64,000 bases of DNA. Origin: Omphiscola glabra (lineage: Eukaryota > Mollusca > Gastropoda > Lymnaeidae). Of the stretch, positions 1 through 11,400 are shown in pieces. The translations under genes and the position numbers were made by a program. Position 1 is the first letter of the stretch, and each line of letters opens with the position of its first letter. The DNA is taken from assembly GCA_964017045.1 (NCBI GenBank), contig OZ024806.1, forward strand, positions 22,615,088 through 22,679,087. The letters run 5' to 3'. The notes under the pieces are model-generated. The model did no database searches, was not told where the DNA came from, and saw only the letters and a list, made by a program, of their open reading frames with translations.

Positions 1-1216
1 AGTGGAATAGCCAGAGGTGGTAACTCCATATATTTCTCTCAGGCCACTGTAGAAGTTTTTCATGTCTTTCTTGTTTGTAAAGCCCTGAATCTCATCAGCC
101 TACCCACTCAGCCAGGAGTCTTGTATCTGGATCATGCTGCGGACGCTCCTCAGTGCAGCATTCTTTGCTGTTGACATCGGGTCATCATGTAGGGCCTTGC
201 ACTCCCGACGATTTGCTCAAGTAGAATTTAGATCGCAGAATTTTTTTCATCAAACCAATCCCTTTGTTTCCCGTTAGAGGGTCAGGGCGTTCAGTGGCTG
301 TGCTATACATCTTCTCATGAAGTGTGGTCCTCGCTGTTTCCGTGTCCTGGTTGTCCATTGTGTCGAGGCGTTCATCCAAGGTGTCAACAAGGGTTTGTCT
401 CACATCAGGGATCTTCAGCTTACTGATGTTGAAGCGTTTCAGAGCATTGTTGGTTGTGGTCATCTCTATGATGTGGATTCTCATCTTTTAGACGATGAAA
501 CGGTGGTCCGTCCAGCATTCTTCGCCGCACATGGTCTTAGTCACCATCGTCCTGCCAGTTACTGTTTCTAAATATGACATAAGCTATTGGGTGCAAGTGT
601 TTTGATTTGGGTTGCATCCAGGAGCTCCTGTTACGCGTAGAAATGCGGACGTTTTTTGTTATTAGTAGACCAAGTTCAGCACAGGTCTGAAGTAGCAGTG
701 GGGCGTTGCACGCTCCTACACCATATTTCCCAATCACTCTCCCAGGAGGTGTAGTCACTGACGACACGTGCACTGAAACCTCCAAGAATTATGGGTGTGT
801 CAGCAGTCGGTGTGGAGCAGATGACAGAGTTCATGTCTTCATAAAACGTATCTATGGTCTCTTCTGTTTTTTTCATGGTGGGTGCATAGTCACTGACTAA
901 AGTAGCAGACTTCGTTTCATGGCAGAGTGGTATTTTCATCGCCATGAGACGGTTATTGATGCCTTTATGAGAGCTTGTTCGTAAGACAGTTTTGACAGCA
1001 AATCTGACTCCAGCTTCTCGCCTAGTGTCGGGGTCAAATCCACTCCAGAAGAAAGAATAGCGATTAAGCCTTTCAGTGAGTTCACCTTAGCCAGAGATCC
1101 TGGTTTCATTGAGGGCGGCAATGTCCATGTTGTATCTGGCAAGTTCATGGGAAATGAGCGTCGTGCATCGTTGAGGTTTTTTGTGGTGACCTGTCAAGCA
1201 GTAAGCGGGTGTTCAT
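1..1216 (-). pseudogene. Decayed RTE-type LINE, APE-like endonuclease region (partial)
   Basis: Minus-strand translation in shifting frames resembles the endonuclease part of RTE-family retrotransposons often annotated as craniofacial development protein 2-like. Reading starts near an ATG at 1216-1214 (MNTRLLLDR). It runs through ELARYNMDIAALNETR, a SDYAPT segment, the FYEDMNSVI segment and the terminal WTDHRF motif (497-514), then into the linker before reverse transcriptase (near 1-190, DSWLSG, ADEIQG, KNFYSGLREIYG). It is broken by in-frame stops near 1087-1089 and 100-102 and by frameshifts near 1150, 735 and 200. The catalytic GDFNAR-type motif reads GGFSAR (766-783), losing the aspartate and asparagine. 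The reverse transcriptase would lie left of the window. Family recognition is from memory of the motif order; RTE assignment is an inference. Confidence 0.8.
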
Positions 1217-1970
1217 ATGTGGTAATGTTAAGTGAAATATAGTTTATCTTTGTTTTTCGACAGCGAAATTGGGTCCCCCGCCAACCGCGGTTAGCCAGCC
1301 AGGATCTGAAGGATCAGGCAATGTTTAGGACACCTTTTCTAGCCACTCCCTCGTGCATGGAGGCGAGCAGTGCTGTCCTGAATAGGGCTGCTTAGACACT
1401 AAAGTTTTTGCAGAACTCCACGTATGCTTCAATCTGTGCACTAAGTGAAATTCGTCGCATACCCGTGGCCACAAGACTTGGGATGATGGTTGCTGGATGA
1501 TTGATGACTTGGGCGGATGACCTTGTTTAAAGTAAGAAAGAATTGCGCAGCGTTGAACTCACTCTCTCCTTTGGATCCACTGTGTTCAGTGTAAAGTCTA
1601 AATCAAGACGCCCGGTGATGGGTATGGATGCAGAGGATGACCAAGATGTTCTACGTGCCTCATATTGCTCTAGAAACTCCACGGTGCATTGCTGTAATAG
1701 CCATCACCTTCACGTTGAATCTAAATGGTCTCCTCCGCAGGATCCGTCGACGTCCAGGTAGGCAGGCCTAATTCACCAAGGTTTGATGTCCATCAGCTCC
1801 ATCATCTGGTTTAGCCTGCTAGTGGAATCCGTTGCCCAGGGTATGGACGCTCCTGCATGCTAACAGCTAAGGGGAGGCCATAACGGAGAGTTGAGTGACA
1901 GGAGATGATCAACGCAGACGAACTGCTCCTTGGAGCACAACCAATTCTCCAATCCTGTACACCCCATTAT
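1217..1970 (-). mobile_element. Probable 5' untranslated region of the same LINE
   Basis: This stretch has balanced base composition, unlike the AT-rich DNA that begins around 1970, and lies immediately upstream of the decayed endonuclease on the minus strand. I find no open frame with recognisable protein similarity. The plus-strand open frame at 1543-1761 has no family features. Assigning it to the LINE rests on position and composition; the outer boundary is approximate. Confidence 0.4.
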
Positions 1971-2356
1971 AGAAAGGAAAAAATAAATTTCTGAAGACAT
2001 AAATTCTGATCCTGGCTAAAGTCTGAAGTATATTTTCCACAGAATTGAATATTTCCTAAAATTAATTTTTGTTGAAATTAAGAATTCCATCCTTTTGTTA
2101 TTTTGTTGTTAGTATACCACCATCTTTTCGCAGCCGGAAGTTACTCTTTGTTTAATGATAGCGGAGATTTTGTTGACAAAATGTTGTGGAAAGGAAAGAT
2201 ACGTATCGGAAGACATACATTCCGAACCTCGCCATGGTCTTTAGAGTATTTTTTTTTTTTACAGATCTTACTACTTGCCCCAAATAATTTGTGTCAACAT
2301 TTCAGAAATTCTTCCTTTTGTGCTCTTCTTGTTTTTAATCCACCATCTTGTTGTAG
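1971..2356. other. AT-rich non-coding stretch before the first recognised exon
   Basis: No coding region is supported here. The right end carries the acceptor TTGTAG of the first exon. A loose direct repeat joins about 2075-2130 and about 2300-2356 (both contain a CCTTTTGT stretch and ACCACCATCTT), so the acceptor region may itself be partly duplicated. Confidence 0.4.
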
Positions 2357-2473
2357 GTGTATAATGATGGGGAGTCGGTGCCACCCGCAGACTGTAACAC
2401 ATGTACTTGTAATAATGGAACCATTGTGTGTACCACAAGAGTTTGTCCAGTATCATGTACTTTCAAAGGAATT
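2357..2473 (+). CDS. Exon S1, VWC-like repeat with damaged donor
   Basis: This is an open 39-residue repeat with all six cysteines (VYNDGESVPPADCNTCTC, later CTTRVC and CPVSC). The acceptor is TTGTAG. The expected donor GTAAGT reads TTAAGT at 2474-2479, so normal splicing from this exon should fail. The nearest downstream GTATGT (2503) lies beyond an in-frame stop at 2498-2500. It is probably skipped or decaying, despite the intact reading frame. Confidence 0.6.
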
Positions 2474-5400
2474 TTAAGTCTTATTTATATTTTATTTTAA
2501 AAGTATGTCTTGTTACAATGTTGTGTTTTAATTAAATTAGTGTGTCTTAAATAGTGTGTCTTTAATAATGATTTTTAATGCATGGCAGTGGGTCATTGTC
2601 GTAAATGGTTAGGGTTGATATGGCCGATTCGACAGGCCCCCCTTGTGAAGAGGAGGGGTGACCACTGTGGCGAATAATACGTCGTCTAGAGGTCGATCCC
2701 TGCGTTATAGCCACAGAAAAAGTTGTACGTGTCCAAAACACATTTTTTTTCTAGCCCCTACAGAGATGATATGTTGAATGTTTTAAGTAACAAAACTAAC
2801 GGTTAAATGATTCTGGTATCTTATAATTATGCATGTGCTTCACATATATGACAGTAAAAAAAATGCATAAGCAATAATATCTGGTGTTCAGAATAAAATA
2901 GCTTGTCCAGATATCCTACACATACAATAAAAAAAATAGAGTTAAACAACTTCTAGCAAAAATGTGTAAAAAAACAACTCATCCATCCAGAACAAATGTT
3001 ACTCTCTCAATACAACGATCATTTTCACTTACACTTTTCCTCAAGTGTCTTTTTTTACCGACACCCCGACAAGGTCATGCGTAGCCGAGACAAATCATGG
3101 ATGTAAATGGCAAAATCAAAATGAAAAAAAAAACACTCTCGCTCAATCAATCTCATCAAAATAGAAACAAAACAAAATCACTCGATCTGATCGTGACAGG
3201 ACCTAAAGGATTTTAAAAAAAATATATATTTTTATTCATCAGGTGTACAATGATGGTGAGTCTGTGCCATCAAAAGACTGTAACAACTGTACTTGTAAAA
3301 ATGGAACCGTTATGTGCACCAAAAGAGAATGTCCACCATTAAAATGTACTTTTAAAGGAATTGTAAGTTTTATTTTATTCTGTTAAAAACACACTATTTT
3401 TATGTTATATTTTTTCATTCTAAAAGTATGTCTTTTTACTGCAGTACAATGGTGTGTTTTAAAATAGTGTGACTTAAATGGTGTGTCTTAATGGTGATAT
3501 TTTAGTGCATGGCACAGGTAGCTAAAGTATCCTTTTAAAATAAAATTTTGTTCACCAGGTGTACAATGATGGCGAGTCTGTGCCATCAAAAGACTGTAAC
3601 AACTGTACTTGTAAAAATGGAACCGTTGTGTGTACCAAAAGAATATGTCCATTAAAATGTACTTTCAAAGGAATTGTAAGTTGTATTTTGTTTTGTTCAA
3701 AACAGTCACTTTTTAAGTTATATTTTTCATTTTAAAAGTATGTCTTTTTACTACAGTACAATGGTGTGTTTAAATTAATGTGACTTAAATGTGTGTTTAA
3801 AATGGTAATTATTTTTTGTGTGCATGGCAGGGGCACCTAAAGTATCTCTTTTAAAATTTACTTTTATTCATCAGGTGTACAATGATGGTGATTCTGTGCC
3901 ATCAAAAGACTGTAACAACTGTACTTGTAAAAATGGAACCGTTGTGTGTACCAAAAGAATATGTCCATTAAAATGTACTTTCAAAGGAATTGTAAGTTGT
4001 ATTTTGTTTTGTTCAAAACAGTCACTTTTTAAGTTATATTTTTCATTTTAAAAGTATGTCTTTTTACTACAGTACAATGTTGTGTTTAAATTAATGTGAC
4101 TTAAATGTGTGTTTAAAATGGTAATTATTTTTTTGTGTGCATGGCAGGGGCACCTAAAGTATCTCTTTTAAACTTTACTTTTATTCATCAGGTGTACAAT
4201 GATGGTGATTCTGTGCCATCAAAAGACTGTAACAACTGTACTTGTAAAAATGGAACCGTTGTGTGTACCAAAAGAATATGTCCATTAAAATGTACTTTCA
4301 AAGGAATTGTAAGTTGTATTTTATTTTGTTCAGAACAGTCACTTTTTAAGTTATATTTTTCATTTTAAAAGTATGTCTTTTTGCTACAGTACAATGGTGT
4401 GTTTTAAATTAGTGTGACTCTAATGGGGTGTCTTAAATGGTGATTTTTTAGTGCGTGGCTGGGGTAGCTAAAGTTTCCTTTTTACACTATAATGTTGTTC
4501 ATCAGGTTTACAATGATGGCGAATCTGTGCCATCAAAAGACTGTAACAACTGTACTTGTAAAAATGGAACCGTTGTGTGTACCAAAAGAGCATGTCCATT
4601 AAAATGTACTTTCAAAGGAATTGTAAGTTGTATTTTGTTTTGTTCAGAACACATTATTTTTCGGTTATAACTTTTATTTTAAAAGTATGTCTTTTTACTA
4701 CAGTACAATGGTGTGTTTAAATTAGTGTGACTTAAATGTGTGTTTAAAATGGTAATTTTTGTGTGTGTGCATTTTAGGTGTACCTAAAGTATCTCTTTTA
4801 AACTTTACTTTTATTCATCAGGTGTACAATGATGGTGAGTCTGTGCCATCAAAAGACTGTAACAACTGTACTTGTAAAAATGGAACCGTTAAGTGCACCG
4901 AAAGAATATGTCCATTAAAATGTACTTTCAAAGGAATTGTAAGTTGTATTTTGTTTTGTTCCAAATACACAATTTTACGTTTTTATTTTTAATTTTTAAT
5001 TTTAGAAGTATGCTTTATTACAGCATTACAATGGTGTATCTTAAATCAGGGTACCGTAAATGGTGATTATTTAAACTATGGAAGTGGTTACCTAAAGTAT
5101 TTTTTAAAAACATTAATTGTGTTTATCAGGTGTATTATGACGGCAAGTCGGTGCCATTATTAGATTGTTACAATCGTACTTGTAATAATGGAACCATTGT
5201 GTGAGACAAAAAATGTGTCCAGTAACGTGTACGTTCAAAGTAATTGTTATTTCTATTTTGTTTTGTTCAGATCACATAATTTTCGATTACATTAAGACTA
5301 AACTATGATATACATGAATATTTAATATAATTCTGAAATGGAGCATATCAAACAAAGCCAAAGCATGGCAAAACTAATTTTATAAAGTATATTTTTTTAC

Positions 5401-8400
5401 TTTTGCTCGGCAGATATGATAGACTGATACATATTGGGGAAAGTATAATACTTTTAAAACGTCTTTTAATTAACTACAAACTACCTCGTTCTTTTTAACC
5501 ACTCCTTTATTTAAACATACGTATGACTATTTGTTAACAAAATATGAATATACCACAAATTTTTTTTTCAATAAGCTGCAGATAAATTTGTCCTAAATTA
5601 ATTTATGTTTCTTCCATGCCATTTCGAGGCTTCGTGGGATAATTTAATTGTTAAAAGTTTAAAATATCTGTCAAGACTAAGATGCCTGTTCACATTTTCC
5701 CTTTTATTAGGCTTAGGGAAGTTTGATAAAAGTTGGTTGAAAAATGATAATTCAAATATATTTCATTGCAAGTTAAATAGAGTTTTAAAATAAATCGTCA
5801 GTTTAAAATTGTCAACTGTTCTAAAATAGTAAACTGTACTTATCAACAATGGTTAAAACTGTACTTATCTAAGATCGTTAACTCTGTACTTTTCCAAGAT
5901 GATTTATTCAAGTAACAATTGAAACTGGTTAACTGTGCACGCTTCGAAGATTATTATCTTTTCTTAGGCATACTAATCGTGAACATGTCATCAATTATTT
6001 TAAAATAAATTTTATTTACTTGAAGTTTGTTTCGTTTGTAAAATAACATACTGAGATCTTTATTAACATCTTAACTACAATTCGTTTTTTTCATTTTTAA
6101 AATCGAAAACATTAAAAAAAATATGTCTTACTAATATTCAAGCTGTTAAAGTTACAAGTCCCCAAATGTTAAGATTGGGTAATTTATAAAGTGCTTATTC
6201 ATATATATTTTAGTCCTTGGCGCTACGTCGATTAGTACTGCTATGTCTAGGGTATGCTTACTCTTAATAGTTATACTACCTTTATCCTCACTCACAAAAA
6301 CGTTAATAAGGAACTCTCACTTGCTCTCACTTCTACTGTTAGTAAAGAACACAGGTGGTACAGCCTACAAATAAATATTTAATTATAAACAAATAACTTC
6401 ACAAATATACATACATACATAAAGAAATAAGTGTGATACTGTTTCGTTACTAATAATACACGAGACTGGACTGTGCGATGAACTGCCCGTCTTCCGGTCT
6501 GCCCTCTAGTCCGTTACGCACACCCCAAGTTCAACAACACACCACAAGTATTCTAGTGAATGGTCTCCGCTTCTCTCTCACTGGCCCTGGTCACTCGGGT
6601 GGGATCGAAGGGGTGAAATTCCAGTCACGCTCTATTAAAATAACGTGTATACACAAACACGTCTGCTGACCTGGTTGTGTCTATGCTAATTTCTACGGTA
6701 GGCTTAACCTACACTCGAACTGTTGATTGTTACGTCAGAGTTAGACAACCCCTGATCGTACACAAATTTACTGAGTTATAAGTTACATTGAGCTATATTC
6801 TATATGCTCGACTCTACTATCCTATAATGAAACTCTTCTATATTCAAAATCAAATCATCTGGCTACTAGACTTTTTTCTATATTATCCTATACTAAACTT
6901 AACTGTCTGTAAATGAGAATACATACAAAACATAAGCTATAACTAAGAATTACAACCCTATTACAATATTATTAATTAATCATAATCTAACTTAGAATTC
7001 AAACAGTAACTTAAGTAACTAATTACAATCCTAACATTTCTTACCAACATTATAAACATATGAAACAAACAATTAACACTACTAATATTATTAAACTAGC
7101 AATTTTGGATAAAAAAAACTCTATCAACAATAGTAGCTAGCCAGGCTCCGCTTGTCAATCATGTGAGAGAATGAGTAGCAGGTTTATGGCTTATTTATAT
7201 GTGCATCTGCGCGTGCTTACGCTGATGCTGACGTCTTGGTCAGACGCTTTGGTCATACGCTGACCCTTGGTCACAAGCTTATTAAGACACTCTGGTGATG
7301 GGGGTTAATTGTCTAAGCTATTCCACGGTCATCGTGGACTGGTAAATTTCCATTTTTTTTGCGTCATTGTTATTATAGCAAATACCTGCATGGCCCAGCG
7401 TGATTGCGTCGTATTACGTGGGGAAGCGATGGGCGAGAGTGTGAGCCAGCGGGTCTCACACAAGTGAGGACCAGCAGGTCTCAACACAAAAATTAACCTA
7501 AGAATTTAAAAACTCTAGATCTGAATTAAATAGAAAGTTTTAAAAAATGTAAGTTCATAATTTACAACAGTTTTAGAACTTATATTTTATACGATTTAGA
7601 AGTTATGTCAAAGCAATAATTTTTTAACCCTTTTGTTTTAAAAGATTTTTTTAAAAATTTGATTGAGCAGTGATTGCATCGTAAAGATATTGTGATACAA
7701 ACATGAATTTGTACTTAAGTTAAAACTTAATTTTATTTTTATTAGGATTTATTCAGCTTTGTCTATCTAATTTGAATATTTATGTCTAGGTTTACAACGA
7801 AGGAGACTCCGTGCCTTCAGAGGACTGCAACAATTGTACATGTACACATGGAAAAGTGAAATGCACCAAAATAATTTGTCCTCCCACCTGTACATTCAAT
7901 GGAGTTGTGAGTGGGGTGTTAGATTTTCTTTCAAAGGAGACAAATTAAATTATTTATTTTTTAAATTATAAAAAAAAACAAATATGTTTATCGAAACATT
8001 TCATCCATGCAAGTTTTTTTCTTGTAACAGTGTATTTAATTTATTTTCTTTCCTTCATCTTACCCAATTCATCGTAGTTAAGATCGTCTGCTTCGTTTAG
8101 TAAATGGCGGAAACAGGAAAGGTTGGGAAAATGAGATAAAAAAAATTACGGGTTTGTTCAAAATGGGTTATGGGAAGGGCATATATAGTTTGACTCGGAA
8201 TAACATATTGACAATATTTTATAAATGTTCTACTAATATGAAAGCATAAACATGAAAATTTAAAATCTACACCTGTATTAATCTAGAATTTAAAAAAATA
8301 ATAATTTTTGAACTAATTTTATAATTTTCAAATCTACTCCCTTCAAGATGTTTTCAAAAATATTTCTTGGAAATTAAATTTTGAATAAAGCGAAAGATTG

Positions 8401-11400
8401 AAGGAGTGTTCAAATGTTTGCACCATTCTATAATATTGTTTTTAAAACTGCAGACGAATATCCAAAACACATTTTTGGAATTTATATTTTCAGTTAAATG
8501 TGGTTTTTAAATGCCAAAATAATAGATTTATTTCTCTATTTTCTGTTCACTAATTTATATATTTGTAATTTGAGTGAGCAATAATTGCAAAGTAAAGATT
8601 TTTATATTTTTTTCTTAAAATAATTGTATAATCTACTCCATTTAGATCTTTTTAAAAATATTTCTTGGAAATTAAATTTTGAATAAAGCGAATGATTGAA
8701 GGAGTGTTCAAATGTGTGCATCGTTCCCGAATAGTTTTAAAACTGCTGACGACTATCTGAACAACATTTTGGGAAATTTCATTTTCTATCATTTTGAAGT
8801 TATTATTTTTTTATATGTCAAAGTAATAATTGTATTTCTCTTTTTTCTGTCCAGTGATTTATTTATTGGTAATTTAATTGGGCAATAATTGCAAAGTAAA
8901 GATTTTTATGATGCAAACATGAATTAGTATTTAAGTTATGACTATATTTAATTTTTATTAGGATATTAACTGATGCCATTTTGTCAACTTTTTCTATCTG
9001 ATTTTAAACTTTGTGTCCAGGTTTACAATGAGGGAGACTCCGTTCCTTCAGAAGACTGCAACACTTGTACATGTAGATCTGGCAAAGTGATCTGCACCGA
9101 CTTAATTTGTCCTCCCACATGTACAGTCAATGGAATTGTGAGTTGAATGTTTACTTTTCTTTGCCAGGAAACAATGGAGTTAGTCAATTTTTTAAAAAGA
9201 TTAACATAAATGTTTATCAAAATATTCCATCTACGCACAAAGCCACGCTGTTTGTTTGTAACATTGTATTAAATGTATTTTGTTCCTCCTTTTACTCAGT
9301 TCATCGTAGTTTAGTTGGTCTGCTTTGTTCAGTGACCGGTGGAAGAAGGTTGGGTAAGGGAGCTCAGATAAGAAGTGTAGATTTTTCAGGACGGTTAACC
9401 GAAATAGGTTAGATTCGCAATACCATAAGGAGAGTAGATTTTGAAAAATATTTAAAATGTATTATAATTAAATACAAACTACCGCGTTCTTAAAATGGTT
9501 AACTCTTCATGGTCATACTAATGGTGCACTCTTCGTCAATTATTTTCAAATCGAAATCTATTGTATTTTCTTGAAATGTGTTACTTTGTGCAATAGTCTG
9601 ATGGTTAACATATCATTTATAAGAGTTATGAAATACATACGGAGGCCTACATTTATTTCTTAAGTGCGCTTTTCTTCTTCTCTTTTTAATATCGCAATAA
9701 AAAAAACGTCTTGCTAATATAAAAGAATTAAACTAAAAAAAATTTAAAAAACTCTACATCTGTATTTAATTTGAATTTCAAAAAAAGAAAACAAAGCAAC
9801 TTTTTTCTTAAAATAATTGTATAATTTAAAATCTACTCCATTTAGATCTTTTTAAAAATATTTCTTGGAAATTAAATTTTGAATGAAGCGAATGATTGAA
9901 GGAGTGTTCAAATGTTTGCACCGTTCCCGAATAGTTTTTAAAACTGCTGACGACTATCTGAACAACATTTTGGGAAATTTCATTTTCTATCATTTTGAAG
10001 TTATTATTTTTTGATATGTCAAAGTAATAATTGTATTTCTATTTTTTCTGTCCAGTGATTTATTTATTGGTAATTTAATATGGCAATAATTTCAAAGTAA
10101 AGATTTGTATGATGCAATCATGAATTAGTATTTAAGTTATGACTATATTTAATTTTTATTAGGATATTAACTGATGCCATTTTGTCAACTTTTTCTATCT
10201 GATTTTAAACTTTGTGTCCAGGTTTACAATGAGGGAGACTCCGTTCCTTCAGAAGACTGCAACACTTGTACATGTAGATCTGGCAAAGTAATCTGCACCG
10301 ACTTAATTTGTCCTCCCACATGTACAGTCAATGGAATTGTGAGTTGAATGTTTACTATTCTTTGCCAGGAAACAATGGAGTTAGTCAATTTTTTAAAAAG
10401 ATTAACATAAAGGTTTATCAAAATATTCCATGTACGCACAAAGCCACGCTGTTTGTTTGTAACATTGTATTAAATGTATTTTGTTCCTCCTTTTACTCAG
10501 TTCATCGTAGTTTAGTTGGTCTGCTTTGTTCAGTGACCGGTGTAAGAAGGTTGGGTAAGGGAGCTCAGATAAGAAGTGTAGAATTTTCGGGACGGTTAAC
10601 CGAAAGAGGTTAGATTCGCAACACCATAAGGAGAGTAGATTTTGAAAAATATTTAAAATGTTTTATAATTAAATACAAACTACCGCGTTCTTAAAATGGT
10701 TAACTCTTCATGGTCATACTAATGGTGCACTCTTCGTCAATTATTTTCAAATCGAAATCTATTGTATTTTCTTGAAATGTGTTACTTTGTGCAATAGTCT
10801 GCTAGTTAACATATCATTTATAAGAGTTATGAAATACATACGGAGGCCTACATTTATTTCTTAAGTGCGCTTTTCTTCTTCTCTTTTTAATATTGCAATA
10901 AAAAAACGTCTTGCTAATATAAAAGAATTAAACTAAAAAAATAAAAAAAACTCTACATCTGTATTTAATTTGAATTTCAAAAAGAAAGAAGACAAAGCAA
11001 CTTTTTTCTTAAAATAATTGTATAATTTAAAATCTACTCCATTTAGATCTTTTTAAAAATATTTCTTGGAAATTAAATTTTGAATGAAGCGAATGATTGA
11101 AGGAGTGTTCAACTGTTTGCACCGTTCCCGAATAGTTTTTAAAACTGCTGACGACTATCTGAACAACATTTTGGGAAATTTCATTTTCTATCATTTCGAA
11201 GTTATTATTTTTTTATATGTCAAAGTAATAATTGTATTTCTCTTTTTTCTGTCCAGTGATTTATTTATTGGTAATTTAATTGGGCAATAATTGCAAAGTA
11301 AAGATTTTTATGATGCAAACATGAATTAGTATTTAAGTTATGACTATATTTAATTTTTATTAGGATATTAACTGATGCCATTTTGTCAACTTTGTCTATC

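Larger units (their letters stand above)
2357..5245 (+). repeat. Short-intron exon array, eight units mostly about 316 bp apart
   Basis: Exons begin at 2357, 3243, 3559, 3875, 4192, 4506, 4822 and 5130. From the second onward the spacing is 316, 316, 317, 314, 316 and 308 bp. Introns of about 199 bp share a GTAAGTTGT start, a TTTTAAAAGTATGTC block, a TGCATGGCAG-like block and a TTTATTCATCAG acceptor. Units starting at 3875 and 4192 are almost identical through exon and intron, indicating a recent local duplication. The first intron is longer because of an insertion. Confidence 0.9.
5246..7789 (+). other. Transitional intron joining the short- and long-intron arrays
   Basis: The first 40 bp or so match short introns (TTTGTTTTGTTCAG). 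From about 5455 the sequence matches long introns: ACAAACTACC with TCGTTCTT, CATACTAAT, TCAATTATTTT, TCTTAACT, then TACTAATATTCAAG. After an insertion (6144-7486), homology resumes with AAAAACTCTAGATCTG and runs to the acceptor TATGTCTAG. It is strongly diverged from the array introns. No gene is supported; the open frames at 5605-5793 and 6478-6669 show no family features. Confidence 0.65.

Noticed and set aside
2608..2614. Telomere-like TTAGGG
   Set aside because: Single occurrence, no array.
2615..2710. Functional tRNA gene
   Set aside because: Box-like motifs are imperfect and I could not fold a cloverleaf with an anticodon arm; treated only as SINE-like.
3818..4051. A 77-residue open frame starting MCMAGAPKV that contains a repeat
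   Set aside because: It is the exon plus retained intron on both sides. Flanking splice sites and comparison with sister units show only the middle 39 residues are conserved coding sequence.
9021..9137. Cysteine-knot toxin-like peptide reading of the CNTCTC core
   Set aside because: No signal peptide or propeptide is seen, the repeat lacks a free terminus, and the spacing fits VWC better than knottin families.
9023..9238. Recurrent 71-residue minus-strand open frame
   Set aside because: It is antisense to the exon and intron start. Its persistence follows from the near-identical DNA, and it has no recognisable domain.
9107..9412. Recurrent 101-residue plus-strand open frame in each long unit
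   Set aside because: It starts inside the repeat exon in another frame and runs through intron. It recurs only because the DNA is repeated, and several units truncate it (stops after about 78, 81 or 93 codons). No family features.
11084..11290. Recurrent 68-residue hydrophobic open frame in the intron
   Set aside because: Interrupted in many units by a TGA in the T run (TTTTTTGATATG) or by length changes, and absent from the founder intron; not conserved as protein.
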